A stretch of 64,000 nucleotides of DNA from Isoetes taiwanensis (lineage: Eukaryota > Streptophyta > Lycopodiopsida > Isoetales > Isoetaceae), in assembly GCA_021234155.1 (NCBI GenBank), contig JAJEKV010000078.1, forward strand, positions 3,941,225 through 4,005,224, in the 5' to 3' direction. Below the pieces are notes generated by a model that saw only the letters and a list, made by a program, of their open reading frames with translations, ran no database searches and was not told where the DNA came from. Shown piece by piece: positions 11,785-25,076 of the stretch (position 1 is its first letter; each line of letters opens with the position of its first letter). The translations under genes were made by a program, and so were the position numbers.

Positions 11785-12600
11785 ACTAGGAAAATGTTTC
11801 ATGGCCAACATTATTTGCCAACTTTTTCTCATCCTCGATCCCGTTGTTTCTATCCCACAGCCAGACGCTACCAGTGCCTCATTCTTCTAAGAAAAAACAT
11901 GGGCCATATATTCTCTACACATATGAGTACTTGACATTATTAATCTAAGATAACATGGGGTCCAACTTCTCTACACATAAGGGGCTATCGGCCAAAGATC
12001 CCAAACAATCCATGTGCTTATATAAAAATAGTAATGGTGCCCAGCGTTGCTGGGTGTTAGTTGGGAGCCTGTAAATGTTTTGGCTGGGTTTGTTAAATGT
12101 ATGGAGTTAGTAAGTGCAATTTCCGGGGGTATTAGCTCTATATATATGGATACGCCTATGCCATTTACGGGGGTCCAAAACCCCTTCAGATACCGGAATT
12201 TCTCTAAGAAAACCCCATACCATACGTTTTAATGTTTCCAACTTTTATCTATCCCATATCATATTTATACTGCTTATTTTTTGTAATATTGATGACCCTT
12301 CTTGTATAAATACAAATTTAACTTAACACATCGCATACCCCTTATCGTATAAATACGAAGATGTTAATAGAGGAGAATATATTAAAATGAGATGTTAAGA
12401 ACATTTGTTCCAGTATAAGTATTTCTTAAAAAGGTACAAGGTAACACAAAAAATTTTGTGGACAATCTACCAAACTCCTAGTCACAATATACCACTTGAT
12501 ATGTCTTTGCAATAGAGCAATCTGAAATGCCAAAAACATACATACAGTTCAAGTCAATTTGAAATAAATAAGGGAATATTAGAACAGTTTGAAAAATCAA
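11785..12600. other. No gene seen; short hairpin at 12039-12055
   Basis: No coding pattern is recognisable. A short perfect hairpin, CCCAGC-GTT-GCTGGG, sits at 12040-12054 and recurs at 39050-39066 with similar neighbours (GTGCCCAGCG). The remainder is AT-rich. Confidence 0.5.
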
Positions 12601-12610
12601 AACTTACATC

Positions 12611-15045
12611 TTATATAGGGAGTGCATAGCGCAACTCTATCCAAGCTTTTGCTTCCCTTTCATCCTTGCAAGATAAGTGAAATAATTAACAAATAAATTT
12701 ACTTTATCAAACATGTTAAACACATACCATCTATGGTTGCGCCATTCACAAACTTATCAAGCTGGAACCTATCATTCACATCCAACTTATATTTATCTGT
12801 GTTTGGGTCATATGTCAAACATACAAGTGAGATGATCGATTCAAGTTCTATAACTTGATTATCGGTCAAGTCATAAGTGAACCATATGCAACCCGGCGTC
12901 AATTTTTCATGTTCAGCATACCAAGCAAGGTTAAAATGTACATTGTATGTTGGTCCTGCTGCTCAAATCAATAAGTTCTCTACTTTCTTTCCATATATTA
13001 CCCACTTTTGCCTCATGCTCAAAGACCCTACCTATGTACCAACCCTTGCGGTAATCCCTCTTTTGCACATGTTTGCTTTCCTTTTCTAACTAAATGTTTT
13101 CCTTTTTTTGTACTCACATCTTCTTCAGGATCTATGTCGAAGAGCACAACACAATCCGAACCAATTCCTATTGACGTCACTGCATTTATTTTCTTTTTGG
13201 ATGACGTCAAATATGCCTGACTTTTCACCTTAGTTAATCTATCCTTAGAAAGCCAAGGATTACAATTCAATTGGCTCACCAAAGTGGACTTACAAATCTG
13301 TTTTCCATCTATATTCACTCTATAATCAATCTTCATATCATTAGGGAACTCGTCTCATCCAACATCTCATCAAACACATGCCTTAGCTCCGATTCTCCGC
13401 AGCCATCTCTTCACTCTCTTCAATGTCATAATGATCATGTCCAAGTTCTATACTTGTCTCCACAATATCTTTCTCATCCCCTATATGGTTGCTCTCCAAC
13501 GTGTATAATAATCAGGATGAAAGTAATCCGCATATACCCAAGGCATGTCCCACCAATTCCTTCCATTTTTTTTACCGCATACAATTCCAACCTGACCGCA
13601 CAATTCTTAAGCAATTGAAAATTCTTCTTTTAAAGCATCCACTAACTTGGAATTTGTGCTTATAAGCTCATAATTGAGAGATCACAAACTATTTCCTTTC
13701 CATCCATGTCAACTTTCTTTTCTAGTTCTTGCCAAATATGTTCCTGCTTTTGCATGTGCCTTTGGGAAAAGCAACTCCGACAAACTCTGAAATTCAGCTA
13801 CACGATTCAATGCATTTGAACTCTAGCAAATCTGCTCCGCTTATAACATCTTTCATTTCTCACCATACCTCCAATTTTGGAAAAGAAATTTTCACAAACA
13901 TCAGAGCCTGTAGATTCTAATTAATGGAACAGCGAGATGCCCAAAATTGTCTCTCACAACATAGTGGCATGAGATCTGAATGTCTATAAAAGTTTGCTGA
14001 CTAACAAAATTTTTGGATATACAGTGTTGATCATGATCTATTAGCCACAACCTCCATAACCTAACACATATATTAGTTCATGTTAATTGGGTATGTTGTT
14101 TGCTTCCTTAAAAATAACATGGAAAATGCTAAATACATATTCAAAAATACCTGAAGAAAAAAGAGACAGTTGAAGCAGCTTTAACTCGATCACGCAAACC
14201 CATGGTAGGTGATAGAAAGATGTCAATATACATTGCCACCACTGAAAGATATGTTTCCGTACCTAGGGTTCTCATTGGTGGGCTATTCAAACCGTTACGA
14301 AGCTTTTGTAGACACATTTGTACTTTCCTAGATGCAATGCGTTGGGCTGCTCTCCAATTCTGCCTGTCTTTTCTTTCCACATCATTCAACTCTAATCCAT
14401 GTTCACCTTGACAATTATCAAAAACATGCCAGACATCATTCAAAGTTACAAGGTCATTTCCAAGGTATAGTCTCCTTGATGCATTATCCATTGGATTTAT
14501 GAGTTTTTTTCCATTATGAATGAAATCCTGATCATGCAACCCATATATGCTTCCCATATATGCATTGAAAATCATTCCTTCCCATGGTATGGCATAGCAA
14601 CAATTCTTGCCTTTATGTGATGTGTAATCTTGGATCATGCAAGCTCTACGTCTTGCATCCCCGTCAGATGCATGTCATATTAGTGGCCCTATTATGGATA
14701 TTAGATGAACATCCCATAATCTTAATATCTCCTGCCATTGAGATCTCACATGAGTGTGGTCAAACCTATTGCAAGTCAATTGGACTACCAAAACTAGCTT
14801 TGGCAACTTCACATGTAAAGGGTTAACTATAAGAACTCGTGCATAATGTGCAATGACATTCTTTTCAAAAACTTGAACAATGTTATTATAGCCTACATCA
14901 CTGGAGCCAACATATACAACAAATGATGCCACACTTGTGGTTTTCCTTGTTACCACAAAACCAATCAAACATATTGATCTCCATATTATTTGGTAGACAA
15001 TATGTTCAACCGTGGATGCAAAAATAACATATGCACCTATGCACT
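12611..15045 (-). CDS. Multi-exon gene of transposase-like type, family not named
   Basis: Read leftwards from about 15045, the frame gives NPLH..LP.LVL, TCNRFD, a QW..I..LWD segment and, after a one-base slip near 14672, a HASDGDARRR block followed by PWEGM, GLHDQDFIHNGKKLINP, RKDRQNW, GTETYLSVV and FFFRLWRLW. The last block is joined over a 90-bp intron, 14150-14061 (CAG|GTATTT ... TTAG|G), in correct phase. Further on are GSDVCENFFSKIGG and an exon ending EED|GTGAGT at 13118. Another exon ends near 12728 before GTATGTG, and a last exon 12664-12611 ends with TAA. I infer a transposase-like or transposon-derived nuclear protein from this pattern. I cannot name the family. Small phase errors at two junctions and a break near 13920 could be sequence errors. 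Confidence 0.55.
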
Positions 15046-15379
15046 AATCCACAGCAAAAAAGCCCCAATTACGCAGTTCCTTTCTGCCCATTTCTCTCTC
15101 AGGGGACCTTATTTACCTGTCATAATGATTGATTGACTTGGCATGGCACCATTTTTATGCCACCATTTTCAACATGATTGAAACTTGCATCAAGATGGAG
15201 AAGAAAGGCAATGGCTAGAACAATTCAAGTTTGGAGAGTGATCGTGAACATGGTATCATGCGAGGGATTGAGAGGACTGAAAGGCCTGAAATATACAATC
15301 TTTGGCATTCTAGAATGGTAAGTGAAGGTTTATGCTTTGCCTCTCACCTGAGTTTGTTGCAAAGATGCGATTATATAGT
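15046..15379. other. No gene seen
   Basis: This stretch separates the minus-strand gene from the plus-strand leucine-rich-repeat fragment. The open frames are short and carry no motif. A promoter for the minus-strand gene might lie here, but I see no clear TATA box. Confidence 0.4.
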
Positions 15380-15730
15380 AGGCTCTACCGTAAGCCATTT
15401 TCCTCACAAAATGCACCTAGATTGGTTCCATATCATGGAAAGACTTTACAATCATGTCTATGTTCCGCCTGGACTTTTCCTCAAAGAATTGCACTAGCCT
15501 TACAATTCTTGCTCTTGCCAAAACCATCTATCGGGACCCATCCCATCGAATTTGGCATGCTTTCCAATCGCAAAGGATTCTTCTATAATAATAGCTTGGA
15601 GGGTACCATTCCCAAGAGTATGCTAACAAATTGCACCAGTTTGAAAGGTTTATATTTATCATTTAACAATTTATCGGGTTCTTTCCTAGTGAAATCGGTA
15701 GACCTGCAGAACCTAGAGAGCATTAACAGA
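15380..15730 (+). pseudogene. Leucine-rich-repeat receptor kinase fragment
   Basis: Across two or three frames the stretch shows repeats of plant extracellular LRR type. An NHLSGPIP-like unit near 15515 is followed by EFGMLSN (15548), then NNSLEGTIPKSMLTNCTSL (about 15588-15645), LYLSFNNLSGSF (15650-15685) and LQNLES (15704). Units of about 24 residues with LxxNxLxGxIP are typical of LRR receptor-like kinases, which perceive peptides or other ligands at the plasma membrane. No signal peptide, membrane helix or kinase domain is present nearby, so this is only a fragment of about four repeats. Confidence 0.7.
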
Positions 15731-15779
15731 GCATTAGGAACATTACCGGATGCATTGGAAAAAAGCCTTTGAGGTCTTC

Positions 15780-16440
15780 AAGTCCTCAAGCCACTACTAG
15801 ACGTTTGCTCTCCAAAAGTCCAATCCTCGTAAGAAGACAATGCAAATCACCAATAAATGTCAATATAAAACTAACAAAAATGCATTTGTCGGTGGAGATT
15901 GCAACAGTAACGTGATCTTACCTAAGGGGCCAATTCATGCTATTAAATCTTCTTTTAGTGAAGAAGTTGAAAATTATGAATCTAAATTCTTTCTTTGAAT
16001 AGTTGATCGAAATGAAAAATGGCCACCCCTTCCTAGCTACCCGGGAAAGTTAAGCAATCAACCCATCTCGTACATACGAGAATTCCTATCCCGCCATCAT
16101 CGACCCCTTTGTCGCATTGCGGATATGGTTTAAAAACAAAATACCTTATTTTACTAGATGCGTATCACGAATTTAAATTAAAAAAAAACCCTTTTATCTC
16201 CCACGCACGTGGTACATACTTAATTATATTAAGTGACACCCCAGGGGATGTAACATTGTCCGAACTCGCCCTGTTAGGACAAATATGGCTTGTCGCTGAT
16301 GACATCAAGAAATACATCTTCTAGTCCAAGGACTTTTCAAAAAACAGAAATCAAAGAACTAACAAAGATACTACAAAACTATCGATAAGGTGACGGGCGA
16401 AATGAAGAAAGGTTGCCATCCCCGAAAGATGCTAGTGGTG
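15780..16440. other. No recognisable gene
   Basis: Stops occur in all frames and there is no recognised motif or repeat. The stretch may be the decayed upstream part of the coding remnant that follows. Confidence 0.4.
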
Positions 16441-18400
16441 AGTTACCCGCACTCCAATACCGGTCTCCTCACGGCTATAAAGATCTCCTACCCGATACAA
16501 CAATAGGCCCTTGTAATATTGCTTGTATTGGATAGCAAGACCGCAAAAAGAGAGAAGGGGATGACTCAAAAGGAGTACGACAGCTTTTTTTTTACTAGTT
16601 GCATAGGCTTAACAACCCGAGAAGCTCTTTTACTATTGTCATCATTTGGCCCCTAGGAGAGCCTCATATGCATGCTTTGGTGGCTTCATACGACTTGGAA
16701 TGCCTAAAGGTCGTTAGGGAAGGTTCTCTTCTCTTTGAGACAAAGGATCTTGATTTGAGGATGCGTTTTAAAAGCCGCATGTATAATCTTCATAATGATA
16801 TCCCTTGTGCCGATGATGACTATGAGTTAGCTAAGAGCAAAGGGCATCGATAAAGGTACATGGCGTTGTTTTCTTTTGGATGAACCCTTTGAAAAATGTC
16901 TTCTACAAAAGCAGATGATGAGGATAACGCCTAATGAATGCCGTGAATTTGATGTTCTCGACTTTTACCTAAAGACATCACTCGGAATTGCCGACAAAAG
17001 AAAACGGACCCTTGAATAAACATGGGTTTGCAATCAACCGCAAGCTATCTTGTTGAGGCTTTTGCATCACTTTGATACCACTTTTGTCGTGGAACTTCAT
17101 GTTGAGGGTACATTGGTAGAGAAGCCCGGAAGACATCAAGAAGATATCTAAGTTTCATTAATGATGACCAGTCCGTGGATTTCCTCGAAGTGTTTTTCGA
17201 AAAGGTACTAGCCACCTAACCGATTGGGGTCCTGCCAAAGATAAAACCCATTGGCTTTGGTACCTTACAAAGGGAAGAAGCGGACTACTATTTCACAAAA
17301 GCCTCCAAGGCAACTCCAAAATGTTCAAAAAGCAATGCAACCCCGAGGAGAAGGTCGCAATGCTAGCACGGGCAAGAACGTGAGATCATGGAGCAAAATA
17401 TGGAGTCCATGCTTGGTAATATTCCAACCGGTAATGTTACACTTGGGGTACGACTACCAGAAGTTCCCCGATAAAAGCCAGGATGATCATGCAAGCTCGA
17501 TTCAACCACCGAGGTTAGGAATCAAAACCCCGAGGTAGCTTTCATAGAAGAGAACGATCCAAACTAAACCATGGAGTTGATGCTTCTGGCAGTAAGCATC
17601 CGCGGAGTGAAGTAGACGCTTACGATCGGGCCGGGATGACCACAAAAGCTCGATGATGAAAGATAATTCACGCTAGGCGTGATATGTAGAATACTTCTGA
17701 TGGACAAAATGCGCTTGCGTGTTTTATGCACCATTTTTATATGGCTAACTCTTTGTTTTCCATGGTTCATGGCTCCACCGCTTAGACAAATCATTGTCTT
17801 CATCCGAATGGTATCCCTGTAAAAAACGCTTCCTAAGAAGCTTATTAACAGGGATGACTTCGAACAAGTCCCTCTAGAATCGAATACTAAGTGGATCTAT
17901 CCTCACCCACACTTAGAAGATATGATGAATGAGGCATTCGGTTGTTTCAGTTGCAATCGGTCCTCAATGGAATGCGTAAAATATTGATGAAGTTCTTAGG
18001 GCTATTAGGAATGAATCGAGACTTTGTGACGATGTGGGACCAAACTAAGTGTATAAAGTTTCCACATCCAAGAGATCCGATGGCAAACCGTCTTCGCTAA
18101 AACATCTTGGTACTATGATGGATCAACTTGGCATTCAAAAGAAAGAGGACATCATAATAGTAGATGATGATGCTCTTAAGTGCTTTTATAATCAAGGTCG
18201 TGCCTAAATTCACCAAGTTATACTCCACTAGATTACTCAATGATGAGTTTCTAGTACTATTCATGTCCATCATGAGTGGCTTGGTCAAGGGTAAAACAAA
18301 GATCGATGTTGTCCATATGCATCCAGAACTAGATCGGACTAAGGAGATGGATCCCTATCTTGAGAGTTATTTGACAAAGAAAAGACTAGTCCCGCCATGA
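16440..18400 (+). pseudogene. Decayed coding sequence of unknown family
   Basis: I do not recognise this sequence. Reading across frames gives coherent, charged protein-like stretches in the plus direction. Examples are REGSLLFETKDLDLRMRF (about 16710-16765), a NECREFDVLDFYLK segment (16936-16977), WYLTKGRSGLLFHKSL (17257-17305), MLGNIPTGNVTLG (17413-17450), a segment KEDIIIVDDDALKCFYNQ (18143-18195) and GKTKIDVVHMHPELD (18291-18335), ending PPTGA at 18400. The stretches follow one another in order but switch frame at least six times. That fits either one old coding unit or a recent one with uncorrected indels. No catalytic motif is evident. Confidence 0.35.
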
Positions 18401-21280
18401 TGTAATCTTCATATCAAGTGAATACAATGTAAAAAGTGTTCTGTGTATATTGATATGTTGTTATCTACAAATGCTAATCAAACACCACATTCTTCTCACT
18501 AAAACAAGAAAATGTTAAACCACCCATTACCCACTACTATAATGTAAAAATTTGCAACCTTGCAAAACAACATGTCACACACCACAACACTATATTGAAA
18601 AAAGGTATGCAAAAGTAGCGTGCTTTTGGAACAGTGCATAAACCAATTTAAATGAATGATGGTTGGAATGTCCAATTATACAACTTGGACCCCAAAAGTT
18701 AATAGATGTTTGGTTTATTGTACCGCAAAAAGCTTATCACCGGGATTAAAAAACCCTTTTCGGTTTTCGAGGAAAACCCTAGTGATAAACCTTCGGCAAG
18801 CGGGCTTGGACAAACATAAGTACCGAAATCGCTCCTAAAAACCCACTTAATGGAGAAGCCGGGTAAATGCCGCCCCGCACCAAAGACATCACCAAATATG
18901 AAAAAATAAACCTCCCAAAGTGGAGAGGCTGCGCCACGCGACAAAACAAAAGCTCTTCAAATAGAGGCTCGGTCATCAAAAGCACAAATACATTAAACAA
19001 TTAAGGGGGAGAGGGTGGGTTTCAAAGAATAGAGAATAAGGTATCAGAGAGAGACGAGGAAGTGCCGATGAGACGTTGATGAAGAACCGCGTCTAATATG
19101 ACGATCTCCCAACCAAAGAAAGCATGCCATTATATGCATGCGAGACATGCATGCTCGCCCTCTCTAGAATCTCGATCCGATGGCTCGGATCAATAGGACT
19201 AACCTCCTCGAGGTTACCCGTGGTAAACCTGCAAGCATTGTCACAAGTGGTGTTAGTCGCGGGAATGGCATTATTATATGTCGGTTTAACCACATATGAC
19301 CTCCGGCACCCAGGAGTCTACAATAAATGATCTATAGGACTTGAAATTCTATCAACAAATCAGACATAGCCATTTAAACAACACAAACAAGATTATTACA
19401 AATAAACCAATATGGTAATCGCTAGGGACTTCAAGGTCCCAGTGGTTTACGAAACAGAAACGTTCTACTGCAAATAATGCAGGATTGCATGTTAGAAATA
19501 GGATGTTGAATGATCTAGAAAAATACACAAAACCAAACAAACATGAATAACTTTCCTCACTGAAACTCCTGAATTAGTGGCACCTTGAAACCCACGCCAT
19601 GTTTTGGCTGGACATGCATGGCTAACTACTTCTAGATAAGAAGTGGCTTGTCTAGAGCACACATACTCCGCTATGGCAGAACTATCGCATACAAAAATTT
19701 TGAAATAGAAATAACTCAAAAAAGAGTGCAAAGAATAGGTTTTTATGACCAGAAAAAACTGTGACATGTTAGGAGAATAGGCACTGGCGAGGGTGCAAGA
19801 CGATCAACACCCTCCCATTTGAATAAACAAGATTGCAAAAAATATTTCAAGTTTGAAAGCGGGAATTCTTTAGCGTTAGGATTAGGGTAGGAATTTTGAA
19901 TTCAGAGAGGCGGGAGAAGCTTCAGATGCATTTGGTTGAACGGCTAATCCACATCCTATATAATATTGAAGCTTGCAGGAAGCAATATAGGAGATGGATT
20001 TCTGGCCATAAGGGCTTATTCTAGTGCTTGGATCGAAAACAGTGAGTAGCTTTCTGAAAGCATCTGCGATTTTGATTAAGCAAGAAAAAGAGCATCCACT
20101 GGTATCCATTATCTTTGCCCTAAATCTTAGCTGGAAGTTGATTGATTGATGCAAAAAGTGAAAAGCAATATGATTGCCGACCGAAGCACAAAATTTTGAG
20201 TTTGAATTGATGCTCTGATTATTTTATTCTCATGCTAGAGTGGCGGATATGATTGATTTTTTATTTTAAATCATTGGAGGGCCTAATCCTTATAAAATTA
20301 CTGTGTCTATGCTATATAAATAAATCTATAAGTTTGGTTTTGATGAATTTGGCACATTCTTGCCATGGCAGACCAGGTATCTGAAAACCATGATTCTTGT
20401 TATCTTTTTATTTGACTAGTATTCTTTACATGTGTTTATTCTAAAAGTAGATATTCAGAACATGGATCACCATGTTTTAGGATGAATGGAGCAAAAGTTA
20501 CCATGGATAATGCAGGTACCTAAATATAAATATCCAATGCATTATAATTAGAATTAATTCTTGTAGGTTGATAAAGATTGTGCAGTTCATGGTTCAGATG
20601 TGGTGAAAGTAATTACTCAATGTATGTTTCTATATCTACTTACTTAAAATGTTTTTGAGGGTAGGTGTCCTCTTTTTCCTAGCCAGAGACCTTAAAATCC
20701 GGCGAAGAAGCGAAATTTTGTGATCAGAAAATCAAAATCCGGCGGAAAAAAAATCTAGAAATGCAAAAATTTGTGACGGTGATTTTTCCCCTTTTTACTA
20801 TATTTTTCGCCTAGGGTTTGATCCGTTTTCGAAAAATGTAGTAGCAGCTCAAACGCCGTTTTCCTCATTATTATAGCGAGGATAAAGGCTAGGGTTGATA
20901 CACGGTCGGTGATTATTTTGTCAAAATCCATCCAAAATGAATAAGATGGCATTTTAATATTATGATAATAATTATGGTGGCATTCAATTTGATTGTACTC
21001 TTGATAACAGAGAACATGGGCATGGGCATAACAATGGCAACATTATAAATTATCTTTTGTTTTATTTTGTCAAAATCCATCCAAGTTACAGTTAACAAAT
21101 TCCATCCCTTATCAAGTATTCCATCCCTTATCAGTTAACAAATTCCATCCCTTATCAAGTACTTTGTGAAACTCTTCCTGGATACATTCTTAGAATGCAT
21201 GCATAGCTTACTTTTAATGGTTATCTTTTTTGTCGTATATCACCACATCTATAGCATGTTCAATTGCCCTTAGGTGTAGC
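18401..21280. other. Mostly featureless; weak exon-like pieces
   Basis: No firm gene. At 20365-20376 an ATG leads to MADQ with a following GTATCTG. A TTGTAG acceptor at 20566 precedes a short open piece (VDKDCAVHGSDVVKV). Together they could be small exons, but nothing confirms it. Near 20920 and 21066 the 19-base string TTTTGTCAAAATCCATCCA is repeated. Near 21096-21165 the string TTCCATCCCTTATCA occurs three times. These are minor local duplications. Confidence 0.35.
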
Positions 21281-21281
21281 A

Positions 21282-21419
21282 TACACATTGGAGATAAACA
21301 GAATCCATGACACATTAGAGATAAACACACTCCATGCATAGCATATTTGCCTACACATTGGAGATAAACACAATCCATGACACATTAGAGATAAACATAC
21401 TCCATGCATGCATATTTGC
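21282..21419 (+). repeat. 70-bp tandem repeat, two units
   Basis: The units start at 21282 and 21352, each opening TACACATTGGAGATAAACA and closing in CATATTTGC. Each unit also contains a second, related half (ACACATTAGAGATAAACA), so the array looks like two rounds of duplication of a unit of about 35 bp. Confidence 0.85.
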
Positions 21420-21667
21420 ACTGACAAACGACTATTATCATTCCATGTTATATTGAACAACGACAAGTGTGTTGTATCTGGTGATCATACTAACCAGTTT
21501 TTCAATCTTCCAAAAGTTATACAATTTGCTTAGCTCAAAAGGTCTATATGGTTGTTTCATTGTTATAAATACACTTAATATGAGAAAGACCTTACGTAGA
21601 CTATATAACACATCCATATCTTATGGTGGCCATGCTTATATGAAAATTTAAGACTTTAAGCTATCAT

Positions 21668-21800
21668 ACCATATATAAAGCAGTAACATTTCTGTTCTTA
21701 AAAAATAGGGAAAGATTTTTTCTGGGCTGAGCAGAGCCCTGGCACCGACACGTCTGCTTCTATTGAATTTCCAAATCCAAATAAGTAGAAAAAATCTCAG
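21668..21800 (+). repeat. Dispersed repeat family R2, copy 1
   Basis: ATATATAAAGCAGTAACATT is followed by CTTAAAAAATAGGGAAAG, a GAGCAGAGCCCTGG stretch and CGACACGT. The same order of blocks is found at 55690-55830 (same strand) and, more diverged, at 30400-30520. A GC-rich, start-codon-rich stretch follows each copy. Confidence 0.55.
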
Positions 21801-24800
21801 CCCCGCCACGTGATAGGAGAGGATCAGGTGCATATCTCTCACGATTTCCAACCGCCAAATCTGTCGATATGTCTTCCCCTTTTCTTGCTCTCCAAGCATC
21901 CTCTCCTTCTTTGCTTTTCTTTAAAGATGAATTTATCCCCTGTTTTCGCCCCTCTGCTAACAATTTCAAGCGATTCTTCACAAGATTTGTTCGGATCCAT
22001 GATTCCGCAGAGGCCCGATGCTGCCCACGAGCCCAACAAGGGAAAAAGTCGATGATTTAATTTGATCCGCTATGGAATGATATGAATTTTTTGATGTGAT
22101 GCAATGTAAGAAGAGCTCATTTGCTATCTTGATCGAGAATTCCAAATGAGAAAAAAATGCTTGGTGCCCAATTGGGGTTTTGGAGTGAGATGCCCTTCTC
22201 CGCCAAGAATTGATGGATTGGGTTCGAGATCAAGGTCAAATTTGGGGATCAACCCCCAGAATGTGATTGTTTTTCCCTTTGAGATCATGGGCGCCGCCGC
22301 TTGCAACTCGGAGCGGAGCTTATTCATTGGTTGACACGTAGATTTCCCCTTTCTTGCTCTACAAGCAATACATGGCTATGGATCTCCGTCTTGGTTTCTT
22401 GAGGAAAGCTCACCGATCTTAGGCTATGGCGACATGCCATGGGCAATGTTCGCCCATTCATATTTCCGGCCTTTGCCGAATCTTTTAGCGATCTTGCACA
22501 AATTTTTGCCCAAAAATAATGAGGATTCAAAAACATTTAGGTATGAAAGTGCATGAAAGGAAGAAGCCACAATCGGGCCGGAATGCCTTTGCTAATCCCG
22601 GAGAGAAGGCAAGAAGGAGGTATCCAAGATGGGTTTCATATCCAGAGGCACCGCTTTGCCGTGATTTAGAAAGGAAACCGCAAAACGAGGCGATGGTTGT
22701 GAATATGCTTATGGGGTTTTTGAATGTCGGCTTCATCATCCTGCTCTGGATTCGCCCAATTCGGGTATTTGCCGCACCGACATCGGGAAGATCTTCCTCC
22801 GCAAGATTGAGGCGCTCTTGATGAATGCAAGTTCGCATGGTGATTTTGGCTTCAAATTTTCCTAGCCCCTGTCGGGGTGGTTGTTCAACCAAACCTCCGT
22901 TTTGCAAGGGTAGGGTTCTAACTTATGGGGTTTTTAGTCAAGCTCGAACTTTGACATGGCCGTGCCTATTGAGATTCTCTCTTTTTGAGAACACGGGACC
23001 TTGGTAGAATATGGTGAGAGGGCAAGGCGAACTTCGTGAGCTTTTCTGTTCTTTTCATATTCAGAGATTAACATGCATTTGAGCCCATTCTATGCAACAT
23101 AACAAAGATGTTTGAAGGGGTCATTCGCAATTGCTTGGATTGACTTCAATAATGCATGCAACTTGAGGTGCCTAACGTAATTCAAATTTATTGCACCGAG
23201 GTTTCTTGATGATGTTTGCCCCGGCCCATCCTGTGTTTGCGGGAAAGACGCCATACATGTTTTGAAGAGGCCCCCTATCATGTTTCCAGTTCGTTGGGAA
23301 GTGCATTACACCCATAGAAGGGCTCGGATGATGAGCATTTGAGAATGCATTAGAGACAAGGCATTCGGGTTGTTTTTGGTAATCGCTACCTTAAGGTATT
23401 CAAAGGCCATAATTGTAACTATCACTATGCCGCGGGCCTATCTAAAGGCATTTTGGGAAGAGTGGAAAACAAGAGAAGCATTCATCCTATCAATTCCTTA
23501 GAACGGAACTATATGATGTTCGGCAGCCGCACGAAGACTAGGAGGTGAGCTAGGCTCCCTAAATGCTCCAGCTTTTAGGATCCCGCGAGCAAGTTTTAGC
23601 GAGAGCGTGTCTTGAGCTAAGAAGAAAAGCCTGAAAATGTCTATCAAGGTTTGCTATGAAATCTACCTCTCCCCTTTTATTTTTTTGAGTCCTTCTTAGA
23701 TTCCGGCATTATAATTTTCTAGAAACTTTTTGCAACTTCTTTCTTAAAATGTGCTCGATTGCAACATTTCCTCTTTTACTTCCATGGTTCCATTATCTTG
23801 TTATGGATTTTCTTGTTTAAAGATCATCGCAGATATTATGTTCCATGTTCGGGATTTAATGTAGAGGGAGTTCTGTGTCTTAGTTTTGTTTCTATTATGT
23901 TGCAATTTGCCCTATTAAATGAGGGTATCCTTTAGGTTTGATAACTTTCAAGTATATGTGCTAAACCTCAAACAATGTTTTATTTGTATAGAAATGGAAA
24001 GGAGCGATCGGAAAAGCTTGCAAAACAGAAGGTATGCTATATTGCAGTTCTATCCTTGTGCCGGGGCGGTGTGTTTTCATGATTCAAAGGTTGACATCGT
24101 TGATTGAGAAACTCAAGGGTTCTTTAATATTATATTAGATTCATTAAGCATCCCATTTTGAAAGCCTTTCCTTAATATTCAAAGTAACAATCTAATATCG
24201 CCCAAGGTGGAACCTGATTGCCACAAGAAGAACATTATTATTGGCGATAAGCATTTCATTACAAACCAATCGGTGATGACCATTGCAAGGATTTTTGAAC
24301 CATCAGTAATGTAGTTGCTTGGAAGGCAAAACATCTATTGTGCATCACATTTTGCGGTCAATGATTTCAACTCACTGGATATCTTGTCATGACTAGGCTT
24401 CAAAGTAGTTGTGGAGTAAGTCCGCTCTCTCATGCTTTGGTTTTATTTTCCTAGTGTTTTGAATTTTAGGCCCAATTGTATTGCTAGTGAGGTGAACGAT
24501 CGAATCCACAAGCAAAGACTAAACCGATTAATCCGGGAGGAGCCTCTTGGAGACCAATCACGAAATCTTGCAGTTGTTGCTCGTCTAAGAAGGAGAAGAA
24601 GGAAGAGTCTAGTTAAGTATTCAACTTCCCAGTGTTCTATGCATAACAATAAGTCACTGGTAATGGAGAAATGTGGTTAATGACTCCGTATTTTTCTGTT
24701 TTTGTGGTTTTGTTGACCCAAGTATTTCTACACAAAGTGAATTTTTCTAACAAAGTTGGATATATCTTCTAGCTTGCTAGGTCCCACTTTTGTGGTATAG

Positions 24801-25060
24801 AGATACAAGACTATTCTAAATCAACCATTCCACCATGAATAATACACACGACTTTCTATGTTGTTTTTCTAAGATATTTAATTACATTGTTCTAAATTTT
24901 ATGTAAATGTACAACATAGTGGAGAACTTTTCTATAAACATAGTTGTATAATTCTTGTTTCACTCATAACCGCATTCTTTAATTAAATTGTTGTTTTGTC
25001 TGCCATGAGCAGCACCTAAACATCTACCAAAATACGTAATACTGATAAATTTGGCGTCCC
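21801..25060. other. No firm gene; possible first-exon-like GC-rich stretches
   Basis: Several open frames exist (for example 21869-22060, 22519-22821 and 24432-24680) but none has a recognisable motif. The block TTTCCCCTTTTCTTGCTC or close variants occurs near 21860 and 22345 and, inverted, near 55630. The region is therefore partly built from a repeat that also occurs elsewhere in this window. Confidence 0.4.
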
Positions 25061-25076
25061 AGAAAAATAAAAATGC

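Noticed and set aside
22527-22907. 126-codon minus-strand ORF and its plus-strand partner 22519-22821
   Set aside because: Both strands are open by chance in a GC-richer stretch. Neither shows a motif, splice context or conserved block.
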